The translations under genes and the position numbers were made by a program. Below, one piece after another: positions 34,159-40,692 of a DNA stretch of 64,000 nucleotides. The DNA is taken from assembly GCA_050433985.1 (NCBI GenBank), contig JBNPWE010000004.1, forward strand, positions 124,001 through 188,000. The letters run 5' to 3'. The notes beneath the pieces were generated by a model. That model was not told the origin of the DNA and did not search any database. It saw only the letters and a program-made list of their open reading frames with translations. The stretch comes from JACIYW01 sp014359745. GTDB lineage: Bacteria; Pseudomonadota; Alphaproteobacteria; Rhodobacterales; Rhodobacteraceae. How positions within the stretch are numbered: the first letter of the stretch is position 1; every line of letters starts with the position of its first letter.

Positions 34159-34632
34159 ATGGCCGAAAAATCAGACCCCAATTACAGGATCATCGCCGAA
34201 AACCGCCGGGCGCGATTCGATTACGCCATCGAATCCGATCTGGAATGCGGAATCATCCTGACCGGATCCGAGGTGAAATCGCTGCGCCAGGGCGGCGCCA
34301 ATATCGCCGAAAGCTATGCCTCGGTCGAGGGGCGGGAGCTGTGGCTGATCAACGCCTATATCGCCCCCTACACCCAGGCCAAGACCTGGGGCCACGAGGA
34401 ACGCCGCCGCCGCAAGCTGCTGGTCAAGCAAAAGGAACTGGCCAGGCTTTGGTCGGCCACGGCGCGCGAAGGCATGACGCTGGTGCCATTGGTGATGTAT
34501 TTCAACCATCGCGGCATGGTGAAGCTGAAGATCGGCGTGGCCAAGGGCAAGAAACTGGCCGACAAGCGCGAAACCGCGGCCAAACGCGACTGGGCGCGGC
34601 AAAAGGCGCGGCTGATGAAGGAACACGGTTAG
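34159..34632 (+). CDS. smpB: SsrA-binding protein SmpB
   Basis: 157 residues. Binds tmRNA and brings it to stalled ribosomes. OB-fold blocks IIAENRRARFDYAIES, LTGSEVKSLRQGGANIAESYA and ALVPLVMYFNHRG-like region, then the basic C-terminal tail rich in Lys/Arg (KKLADKRETAAKRDWARQKA). Start at ATG 34159; an upstream ATG (34108) would add a non-family leader. The tmRNA gene is not in the window. Confidence 0.95.
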   Translation: MAEKSDPNYRIIAENRRARFDYAIESDLECGIILTGSEVKSLRQGGANIAESYASVEGRELWLINAYIAPYTQAKTWGHEERRRRKLLVKQKELARLWSATAREGMTLVPLVMYFNHRGMVKLKIGVAKGKKLADKRETAAKRDWARQKARLMKEHG

Positions 34633-34694
34633 CGGGTTTCCGCCCGTCGGGTGCAGTCCCTTGAGCGGGCGCGCCCACGGCGGACGCGGGAAAT

Positions 34695-34756
34695 GAGTAT
34701 TTTTTTCGAGAGGATGGGAAAGAGCGTTTTTTTGTGCGGTCAGGGTGAGGGTCTGA
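34695..34756 (+). repeat. Dispersed intergenic repeat, copy 4
   Basis: Core GAGTATTTTTTTCGAGAGGA (TCGAGAGGATGGG subtype), then GCGTTTTTTTGTGCGGTCAGG and GTCTGATGGGGCGCAAC. It follows smpB, the only copy here between two rightward genes. Upstream CGGACGCGGGAAAT is shared with copies 2, 3 and 10. Confidence 0.85.
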
Positions 34757-34935
34757 TGGGGCGCAACACGCGCTGGCCCGACGCGCCCGGCATACGGGCG
34801 GCCCTCCGACGCGCCCGAGCTTCCGGGCGACCCGCAAAAGGAAAGCCGCAATTCTGCCCCGCAGCCGCTTGACGCGCCTGCGCTGCGTGCATAGAAGGCT
34901 CCTCACGCCGGGGATGCGATCCGGGCGGTGGTTGG
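34757..34935. other. Leader region of the tRNA-Asp genes
   Basis: No open frame of coding character. It carries only the tail of repeat copy 4 and the promoter candidate at 34869. Confidence 0.5.
34869..34896 (+). promoter_or_regulatory. Promoter candidate for the tRNA-Asp pair
   Basis: TTGACG (34869-34874), 16-bp spacer, ATAGAA (34891-34896), about 40 bp before the first tRNA-Asp. Confidence 0.55.
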
Positions 34936-35012
34936 GCGGTTGTAGCTCAGTTGGTTAGAGTACCGGCCTGTCACGCCGGGGGTCGCGGGTTCGAGCCCCG
35001 TCAACCGCGCCA
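34936..35012 (+). tRNA. tRNA-Asp (anticodon GTC), first copy
   Basis: 77 nt with CCA. Acceptor GCGGTTG/CAACCGC, anticodon loop CTGTCAC gives GTC. Identical in sequence to the second copy 25 bp downstream. Confidence 0.96.
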
Positions 35013-35037
35013 CCGCCCGATCGCCCCCTGCGTATGC

Positions 35038-35114
35038 GCGGTTGTAGCTCAGTTGGTTAGAGTACCGGCCTGTCACGCCGGGGGTCGCGGGTTCGAGCCC
35101 CGTCAACCGCGCCA
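35038..35114 (+). tRNA. tRNA-Asp (anticodon GTC), second copy
   Basis: Identical to the copy at 34936-35012, so a recent or conversion-maintained duplication. A run of six T follows the CCA directly. Confidence 0.96.
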
Positions 35115-35155
35115 TTTTTTCTTGTGACACCGATCTGCGGGCCCGGCCCGCCCCC

Positions 35156-35193
35156 CCCATCCTCTCGACCCAAATACTCCCGCCGGAGGCGTC
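35156..35193 (-). repeat. Dispersed intergenic repeat, copy 5
   Basis: Reverse-strand GCCTCCGGCGGGAGTATTTG then GTCGAGAGGATGGGG. The 5' part CTCCGGCGGGAG can fold (stem CTCC/GGAG or CCTCC/GGGAG) and is followed by TATTT, like a weak terminator for the leftward gene ending at 35247. Confidence 0.8.
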
Positions 35194-35246
35194 CCGCAGC
35201 CGCCACCCCGCGCCACCCGCGCAGAAAGGCCCCTGCAGAAAGGCCC

Positions 35247-36266
35247 CTACCGCATCCACAGCCCTTCGCGGCGCAGGGTGTTGCGGATCACCTTTTCGTG
35301 CCGGGGCAGATCGGCGCGGTCAAAAAGCGCGCGCGCCTTGGCGCCCTTGCCCTGATAGACCATGCGGCGCAGCGGTTCATGATCGCGCAACAGCCGCTTC
35401 ATCGGATTGGGCGCCGCCACCTCTTCCAGCACCCTGACCGCGCGGTCGCTTTCGCGGGCATAAAGCAGCGGCAGGGTGCGGTAATGGCAACTGACCGACC
35501 CGTCCAGCAGCCCCGGCGGCAGTGTATCGCGCCCACCGCCAAGCGCATGGATGACCAGCGGCAACACCACCTGATCCAGCCAGGGGTCAAGCGGTTGGCA
35601 GACCAGTTCGGGCAGCGGATCGTCGCGCACCGACAGCGCATAGCGCAGGAACCGCGCGCCGAATTCGACCGGGCACGGCCCGAAGAACCAGCCCGCGTTG
35701 AAGTAAAGATAGCGTTCCCAGTATTCATCGGGCTGCGTCAGATCCAGCGAGCTGTCGAAATCCAGCCCGAACCGGTCGTAAAGCGCGCGCCAGGTCTGGG
35801 TGTAACCGGGGCCGTAAAGTTCCAACACCGGCCAGGTGCCTTCGCGCCGCATCGAGGCGCTGGGCCGGTCGAAATCGAACCCCACCTGCGACAGCGCCCC
35901 CAGGATCAGGGTATCGGTGTCGAAGAACACGAAGGGCTCGCCCTTTGGCAGGGCCGAAAGCGCCTCTATCTTGTTGCCATGGGGATAGGCGGCGCCGAAG
36001 TGGCGGTTCTCGAACCCCACCACCTCTGCCCCCAGATCGGCAAGGGCGCTGCGCACCGCCGCGGGCAGGCGCGGATCGCCGGGCCAGAGGGGGCCGGGCT
36101 GCGGTTCGGCCACGAAAAGCCGCCCCGAAAATTCGGGGTCAGAGGCGCGCAGCGAGGCCGCGAACAGCAGCGCCTCGTATTGCAGTCGCCCGGCCTGTGC
36201 GACGATCACCACATTGGGCACCACATTGGGCGCGCGCGCCGCCTTGCCCTGTGTTGCCGTGCCCAT
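35247..36266 (-). CDS. Glycosyltransferase-like protein (GT-A fold with DTD motif)
   Basis: 339 residues from ATG 36266. The N-terminal half has a nucleotide-diphospho-sugar transferase pattern: NVVIVAQAGRLQYEALLFAASL, then FVFFDTDTLILGAL with a DxD motif (metal and sugar nucleotide), followed by WPVLELYGPGYTQTWRALY and YFNAGWFFGPC. No membrane segment, so cytoplasmic. The frame extends to 36344 but MGTATQGKA is preferred because the region before is Gly/Arg-rich and overlaps nothing homologous. Substrate unknown; divergent from hisB. Confidence 0.6.
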   Translation of the reverse strand: MGTATQGKAARAPNVVPNVVIVAQAGRLQYEALLFAASLRASDPEFSGRLFVAEPQPGPLWPGDPRLPAAVRSALADLGAEVVGFENRHFGAAYPHGNKIEALSALPKGEPFVFFDTDTLILGALSQVGFDFDRPSASMRREGTWPVLELYGPGYTQTWRALYDRFGLDFDSSLDLTQPDEYWERYLYFNAGWFFGPCPVEFGARFLRYALSVRDDPLPELVCQPLDPWLDQVVLPLVIHALGGGRDTLPPGLLDGSVSCHYRTLPLLYARESDRAVRVLEEVAAPNPMKRLLRDHEPLRRMVYQGKGAKARALFDRADLPRHEKVIRNTLRREGLWMR

Positions 36267-36442
36267 CCGCCGCGCGCCCCGCTTCCCTGCCCAGGCCAAC
36301 CCCGGCCCTTCCCCCCACCTTGGCGCGAAAACCCGCAAGTGCAAGGCCGGAACTGGCTTGCCCCCTTCTCCATCCCCCTTCCCCCTTCCCCATCGGCCCC
36401 GCGCCGCCTATAAGCGCCCCAGACCATCACCCCGGAGGCCGC

Positions 36443-37030
36443 ATGCGGACCGCAACGATCACCCGCAAGACCGCAGAAACCGAGATCACCGTGACCGTCG
36501 CGCTTGACGGCAGCGGCCGCTATGACAACCAGACCGGGGTGGGGTTTTTCGATCACATGCTCGATCAGCTTGCCCGTCACGCGCTGATCGACCTGACGGT
36601 GCGGGCCGTCGGCGATCTGCATATCGACGATCACCACACCGTCGAGGATGTGGGCATCACCCTGGGCCAGGCGCTGAGCCGGGCGCTGGGCGACAAGCGC
36701 GGTATCCGGCGCTATGGCGATTGCCTGTTGCCGATGGATGACGCGCTGGTGCGCGCGGCGCTTGATCTGTCGGGGCGGCCATGGCTGGCGTGGAACCTGC
36801 CCTTGCCCACCGCGAAGATCGGCAGCTTTGATACCGAGCTGGTGCGCGAATTCTTTCAGGCGCTGGTCACGCATGGCGGCATCACCTTGCATGTCGAGGC
36901 GCTGGCGGGCATCAACAGCCACCACATCGCCGAGGCCGCGTTCAAAGCGGTGGCCCGCGCCCTGCGCGTGGCCATCGAGACCGATCCGCGCAAGGCCGAT
37001 GCGATCCCCTCGACCAAGGGAAGCCTGTAG
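36443..37030 (+). CDS. hisB: Imidazoleglycerol-phosphate dehydratase
   Basis: 195 residues, monofunctional HisB. Two repeats with metal-binding His clusters: FFDHMLDQLARH...DDHHTVEDVGI and THGGITLHVEALAGINSHHIAEAAFKA. Histidine synthesis step 7. GGAGG lies before ATG 36443. It precedes hisH by 3 bp; the usual hisA and hisF do not follow in this window. Confidence 0.96.
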   Translation: MRTATITRKTAETEITVTVALDGSGRYDNQTGVGFFDHMLDQLARHALIDLTVRAVGDLHIDDHHTVEDVGITLGQALSRALGDKRGIRRYGDCLLPMDDALVRAALDLSGRPWLAWNLPLPTAKIGSFDTELVREFFQALVTHGGITLHVEALAGINSHHIAEAAFKAVARALRVAIETDPRKADAIPSTKGSL

Positions 37031-37033
37031 GCG

Positions 37034-37672
37034 ATGACCACGGTTCTGGTTGATTATGACAGCGGCAACCTGCATTCCGCTGAAAAAGCCTTTCAGAAAA
37101 TGGCGGCAGAGGCGGGCGGGGGCCGGGTGATCGTGACATCCGACCCCGATGAGGTGGCGCGCGCCGCCCGCATCGTGCTGCCGGGCGACGGGGCGTTTCC
37201 GGCGTGCAGGCGGGCGTTGCAGGCCGTGCCCGGCATGGAAGAGGCGCTGCGCGAGGCGGTGATCGCGCGCAGCGTGCCGTTTCTGGGGATCTGCGTGGGC
37301 ATGCAGATGCTGGTCGATGAGGGCCATGAATATGCGCCTACCCCCGGTTTTGGCTGGATCCCCGGCCAGGTGAACCGGATCGCGCCGGATGATCCTGCGC
37401 TTAAAATTCCGCATATGGGCTGGAACGATCTGGTGATCGACCGCCCGCACCCGGTGCTGGCGGGGCTGAAAACCGGCGATCACGCCTATTTCGTGCATTC
37501 CTGGGCGGTGCGGGTGGTCGAGGCGGCGCATCGGCTGGCCCATGTCGATTACGGCGGGCCGGTGACGGCGATCATCGGGCGCGACAATATCCTTGGCACG
37601 CAATTCCACCCCGAGAAAAGCCAGGCGGTGGGGTTGCGGCTGATTGGCAATTTCCTGTCCTGGCGGCCCTGA
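37034..37672 (+). CDS. hisH: Imidazole glycerol phosphate synthase, glutaminase subunit
   Basis: 212-residue class I glutamine amidotransferase. Oxyanion strand and nucleophile in FLGICVGMQMLVDEG, and the His-Glu dyad in GTQFHPEKSQAVGL. With HisF it makes IGP and AICAR. An odd point is that the next gene on this side is a decayed transporter rather than hisA. Confidence 0.96.
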   Translation: MTTVLVDYDSGNLHSAEKAFQKMAAEAGGGRVIVTSDPDEVARAARIVLPGDGAFPACRRALQAVPGMEEALREAVIARSVPFLGICVGMQMLVDEGHEYAPTPGFGWIPGQVNRIAPDDPALKIPHMGWNDLVIDRPHPVLAGLKTGDHAYFVHSWAVRVVEAAHRLAHVDYGGPVTAIIGRDNILGTQFHPEKSQAVGLRLIGNFLSWRP

Positions 37673-37686
37673 GGGAAAACTTTAGG

Positions 37687-37724
37687 GCCTCCGGCGGGAG
37701 TATTTCAGTCGAGAGGATGGGGGG
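37687..37724 (+). repeat. Dispersed intergenic repeat, copy 6
   Basis: GCCTCCGGCGGGAGTATTTC then GTCGAGAGGATGGGG. It follows hisH and overlaps the 3' end of the leftward EamA pseudogene, whose last codons are made of repeat sequence. Confidence 0.8.
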
Positions 37725-37999
37725 TGGTAGTTTTGCGGCGCAGGAGGCGGCCGTCGATGGCCAGAAGGCCGAGCGCGATCAGGGGGGGGCGTGACCAGAA
37801 GCAGGTTTGTCGCCCGCACCAAGGCCAGCAGCCGGAACCAGACCAGTCAGGCCAGCGCCGTTGACAAAAGCGCCAGCCCCACCCGCGCCAGAACCAGCGT
37901 CAGGGGTGGCAGCGCATCGAGGGCCAGTTCGACGAAAAAGAACGATCCGCCCCAGAGGACGGACAGAAGGACAAGGCCGGTCCAGTCGGCGCGGGTCAT
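37705..37999 (-). pseudogene. EamA/DMT-superfamily transporter remnant
   Basis: Begins at ATG 37999 with MTRADWTGLVLLSVLWGGSF and reads as the first membrane helices of an EamA protein for 50 codons (...LTLVLARVGLALLSTALA), then hits a stop. Directly after the stop the frame resumes with LVWFRLLALVRATNLLLVT, which is from the C-terminal half, and after a run of eight C the last helix LIALGLLAIDGRLLRR is in another frame. EamA proteins have ~290 residues and ten helices, so most of the centre was deleted. The tail runs into repeat copy 6. Confidence 0.8.
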
Positions 38000-38105
38000 G
38001 GTTGGTGCGGGCACGGGCGGTATCCTATTGTTCGGGGCCAAGCGGTTTGGGGCGCTCGCAGAGATGCGCGCGGCGCGCGGGCGGCGCAATCCGCTTCCTG
38101 CGCAT

Positions 38106-38247
38106 CAGGGCTATCGCATTTGGATTTTGGACACACACGGACGTGAACGTACGAGGAACGAAACGTGCTCTCTCATTGCGTTCGCAGGTTGTGAGAGCCG
38201 TTTTTCACGCGCAGCTCGGCGGGTCAGTTCCAAATGCGATTCCCCTG
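38106..38247. repeat. 142-bp inverted-repeat element in the metY leader
   Basis: Left arm 38106-38124 and right arm 38229-38247 match at 17 of 19 positions as inverted repeats (12 central bases ATCGCATTTGGA identical), with further outward matches of TGCGCA. The 104-bp interior holds a terminator-like hairpin. It could be a small non-autonomous element (MITE-like) or a structured 5' RNA of metY; no target-site duplication is evident. Confidence 0.6.
38167..38205 (+). terminator. Terminator-like hairpin in the metY leader
   Basis: GCTCTCTCA (38167-38175) pairs with TGTGAGAGC (38190-38198) in 8 of 9 positions, followed by CG and TTTTT. About 120 bp before metY, so it could be an attenuator or the end of the upstream transcript. 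Confidence 0.5.
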
Positions 38248-38326
38248 TCCTGCGCATTGGCCCGGCTTGCCTTTGGCCCCGGCCCTGACTACGGTTCGGG
38301 CAAGGTTTCAGGTTAGGGAGGCAATC

Positions 38327-39613
38327 ATGTCCGGGGATTATGGCTTTGACACGCTGCAGGTTCACGCCGGCGCCCGCCCCGATCCGGCGACGGGGGCGCG
38401 GCAGGTGCCGATTTACCAGACCACCGCCTATGTGTTTCGCGATGCCGATCACGCGGCGGCGCTTTTCAACCTTCAGGAGGTTGGCTATATCTATTCGCGG
38501 TTGACCAACCCGACGGTGGCGGCGTTGCAGGAACGTGTCGCCACGCTGGAGGGCGGCGCGGGGGCGGTGTGTTGTTCATCGGGGCATGCGGCGCAGATCA
38601 TGGCGCTGTTTCCGCTGATGGGGCCGGGGTGCAACGTCGTGGTCTCTACCCGGCTTTACGGCGGGTCGGTGACGCAGTTCAGCCAGACCATCCGGCGCTT
38701 TGGCTGGGAGGCGCGGTTTGTCGATATCGACGACGCGGGTGCGATCAATGCCGCGATCGACGCGCAGACCCGCGCCATATTTTGCGAATCGATCGCCAAT
38801 CCGGGCGGCCATATCGCCGATCTGGATGCGCTGGCGCGGCTGGCCGATGCGGCGGGGCTGCCGCTGATTGTCGATAACACCTCGGCCACGCCCTATCTGT
38901 GCCGCCCGATCGAGCATGGCGCGACGCTGGTGGTGCATTCGATGACCAAATACCTGACCGGCAATGGCACGGTGACGGGGGGCTGCGTGGTTGATTCGGG
39001 GCGATTCGACTGGTCGGCCAGCGACAAGTTCCCCTCGCTCTCGGCGCCGGAACCGGCCTATCACGGGCTGAAATTTCATGAGACCTTCGGGCCGCTTGCC
39101 TTTACCTTTCACGGGATTGCCGTTGGGCTGCGCGATCTGGGCATGACGCTGAACCCGCAGGCGGCGCATTACACGCTGATGGGGATCGAGACGCTGAGCC
39201 TGCGCATGGCGCGCCATTGCGAGAATGCCGTCAAGGTTGCGACCTGGCTGGAGAAACACCCGGCGGTGGCGCGGGTGACCTATGCCGGGCTGCCCTCGTC
39301 GCCCTGCCATGACCGGCTGGCGCGGATCTGCCCCAAGGGCGCGGGCGGCCTTTTCACCTTTGCGCTGAAAGGTGGCTATGAGGCCTGCGTGCGGTTTGTG
39401 GACGCGCTGAACCTGTTCAGCCATGTGGCCAATCTGGGCGACACGCGGTCGCTGGTGATCCATTCGGCATCGACCACGCATCGGCAGTTGACCCCAGAAC
39501 AGCAGACCGCGGCGGGCGCCGGGCCCGAGGTGGTGCGCCTGTCGATCGGGATCGAGGATGCCGACGATCTGATCGCGGATCTGGAACAGGCGCTGGCTGT
39601 GGCCACAGCCTGA
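38327..39613 (+). CDS. metY: O-acetylhomoserine aminocarboxypropyltransferase (sulfhydrylase)
   Basis: 428-residue PLP enzyme of the Cys/Met metabolism family. It makes homocysteine or methionine from O-acetylhomoserine and sulfide or methanethiol. The MetY-type N-terminus DTLQVHAGARPDPATGARQVPIYQ is clear, as are YSRLTNPTV, FCESIANPGG, and the PLP lysine in LVVHSMTKYLTGNG (Lys208), with the C-terminal SLVIHSASTTHRQLTPEQ. GGGAGG precedes ATG 38327. The unusual leader suggests regulation at RNA or DNA level. Confidence 0.93.
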   Translation: MSGDYGFDTLQVHAGARPDPATGARQVPIYQTTAYVFRDADHAAALFNLQEVGYIYSRLTNPTVAALQERVATLEGGAGAVCCSSGHAAQIMALFPLMGPGCNVVVSTRLYGGSVTQFSQTIRRFGWEARFVDIDDAGAINAAIDAQTRAIFCESIANPGGHIADLDALARLADAAGLPLIVDNTSATPYLCRPIEHGATLVVHSMTKYLTGNGTVTGGCVVDSGRFDWSASDKFPSLSAPEPAYHGLKFHETFGPLAFTFHGIAVGLRDLGMTLNPQAAHYTLMGIETLSLRMARHCENAVKVATWLEKHPAVARVTYAGLPSSPCHDRLARICPKGAGGLFTFALKGGYEACVRFVDALNLFSHVANLGDTRSLVIHSASTTHRQLTPEQQTAAGAGPEVVRLSIGIEDADDLIADLEQALAVATA

Positions 39614-39634
39614 GGGGCACGGCCTGAGGGGATG

Positions 39635-39725
39635 GACGCCTCCGGCGGGAGTATTTTTGCCAAGATGAAGCGCAAGAGCGGTTTCTTGCGCCGTCGTTTC
39701 TTGCGCCGTCAGGGTGCGGGTCTGA
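39635..39725 (+). repeat. Dispersed intergenic repeat, copy 7
   Basis: GCCTCCGGCGGGAGTATTTT then GCCAAGATGAAGCGCAAGAG and the tail GTCAGGGTGCGGGTCTGATG. An internal duplication of TTTCTTGCGCCGTC lengthens it. It lies between convergent metY and the SIMPL gene and combines the GC hairpin head with the CCAAGATGAA core. Confidence 0.85.
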
Positions 39726-39756
39726 TGGGGGGCGGCGCGCGCTGTTTTATGGCGCT

Positions 39757-39790
39757 ATTTTATGGCGAAGACGATTTTATGGCGAAGACG
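39757..39790. repeat. 17-bp tandem duplication at the end of the SIMPL gene
   Basis: ATTTTATGGCGAAGACG occurs twice in a row, overlapping the SIMPL stop codon. The unit is not a multiple of three, so it alters only the last codons. Confidence 0.7.
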
Positions 39791-40503
39791 ATTTCGACCT
39801 GGGCGGTGATGTCGATCTCGCCTTCGGCGAGGGGCACCTTGTCGGCGGCCATCGACATTTCGCGCGCGAACATCGGCTGCGGCCGGGCGCCGCCGCCCTG
39901 TTCGGTCAGGGTCAGGACCGGGCCAAGGGTCAGGCCCGCGGCCTTGGCGTAAAGGTCGGCCTTCTGGCGGGCATCCAGAACGGCGCGGTGGCGGGCCTTG
40001 TCGAGGCTGGCGCGGCGATCCTGAAGATCGAACTGCAAGCCGTTGAAAGTATTGGCGCCGTCGGCCACGACCTTGTCAAGGATCGCGCCCAGCCCCGACA
40101 GATCGCGGACCCGCACCGTCACCATATTCGCGGCGGTAAAGCCGGTGATCAGGTTTTGGGGCTGGCCGTTCACCACCCGGTTTTCCCAGTTCGGGCCCAG
40201 CGACAGGCCCGAGGTCTGCATGTCGCGCGCCGCGATCCCCGCCGCGCGCAACCCGTCGAGCACGGTTGCCACCCGTTCGGAATTGTGCGCCAGCGCGTCG
40301 CGCGCGGTTCTGGCATCGCTGCGCACGCCCAGCGTTATCATGGCCATGTCGGGCGCCGCCGCGACCCGGCCTTCACCGGTGACGACCAGCCGTCCGGTAT
40401 CCATCTGCGCCAGATCCTGCGCGAACGCGGCCCCCGCACAAAGCGCCCCCGCAAGCCCCAGAACCCCTAGAACCCCCAGCATCCGCCGCACCTTGGCCAT
40501 CAT
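39760..40503 (-). CDS. SIMPL-domain (DUF541/YggE) periplasmic protein
   Basis: 247 residues with a Sec signal peptide (MMAKVRRMLGVLGVLGLAGA... to AAFAQ) and the SIMPL/DUF541 domain: RLVVTGEGRVAAAPDMAMI, LGVRSDARTARDAL, and VTVRVRDLSGLGAILDKVV. YggE relatives lower oxidative stress by an unknown mechanism. Start at the ATGATG 40503 with GAGGGGG upstream; a longer frame to 41088 is antisense to the next gene. The extreme C-terminus is altered by a tandem duplication. Confidence 0.88.
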   Translation of the reverse strand: MMAKVRRMLGVLGVLGLAGALCAGAAFAQDLAQMDTGRLVVTGEGRVAAAPDMAMITLGVRSDARTARDALAHNSERVATVLDGLRAAGIAARDMQTSGLSLGPNWENRVVNGQPQNLITGFTAANMVTVRVRDLSGLGAILDKVVADGANTFNGLQFDLQDRRASLDKARHRAVLDARQKADLYAKAAGLTLGPVLTLTEQGGGARPQPMFAREMSMAADKVPLAEGEIDITAQVEIVFAIKSSSP

Positions 40504-40692
40504 CGCCAACCCCCTCGTTTCTTGCTGCCATTTCCTGTCTATTGACGCAGGCCGGGCCGTCCCCGGCAAGCCCAAAATGCCCGATTCCGGCGCGGGGCAT
40601 CGGCGTGCTTTCACGCGGCGGAAATTTGCCTTAAGCTGTTCTTGCCCGCGCCGGATAGTCCGCGCGGGCGAAACACCTGCCAGAGCGTCAGC

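Noticed and set aside
34936..35114. Two identical 77-bp units 25 bp apart, considered as a CRISPR-like repeat
   Set aside because: They are tandem tRNA-Asp genes.
34903..35259. Open frame with two copies of ARLTGLEPATPGVTGRYSNQ
   Set aside because: Reverse-strand translation of the two tRNA-Asp genes.
38250..38326. SAM-II riboswitch before metY
   Set aside because: The characteristic pseudoknot core with its A-rich segment is not visible.
39632..39952. Short frame starting MDASGGSIFAKMKRKSG
   Set aside because: It is repeat copy 7 read as protein plus antisense of the SIMPL gene.
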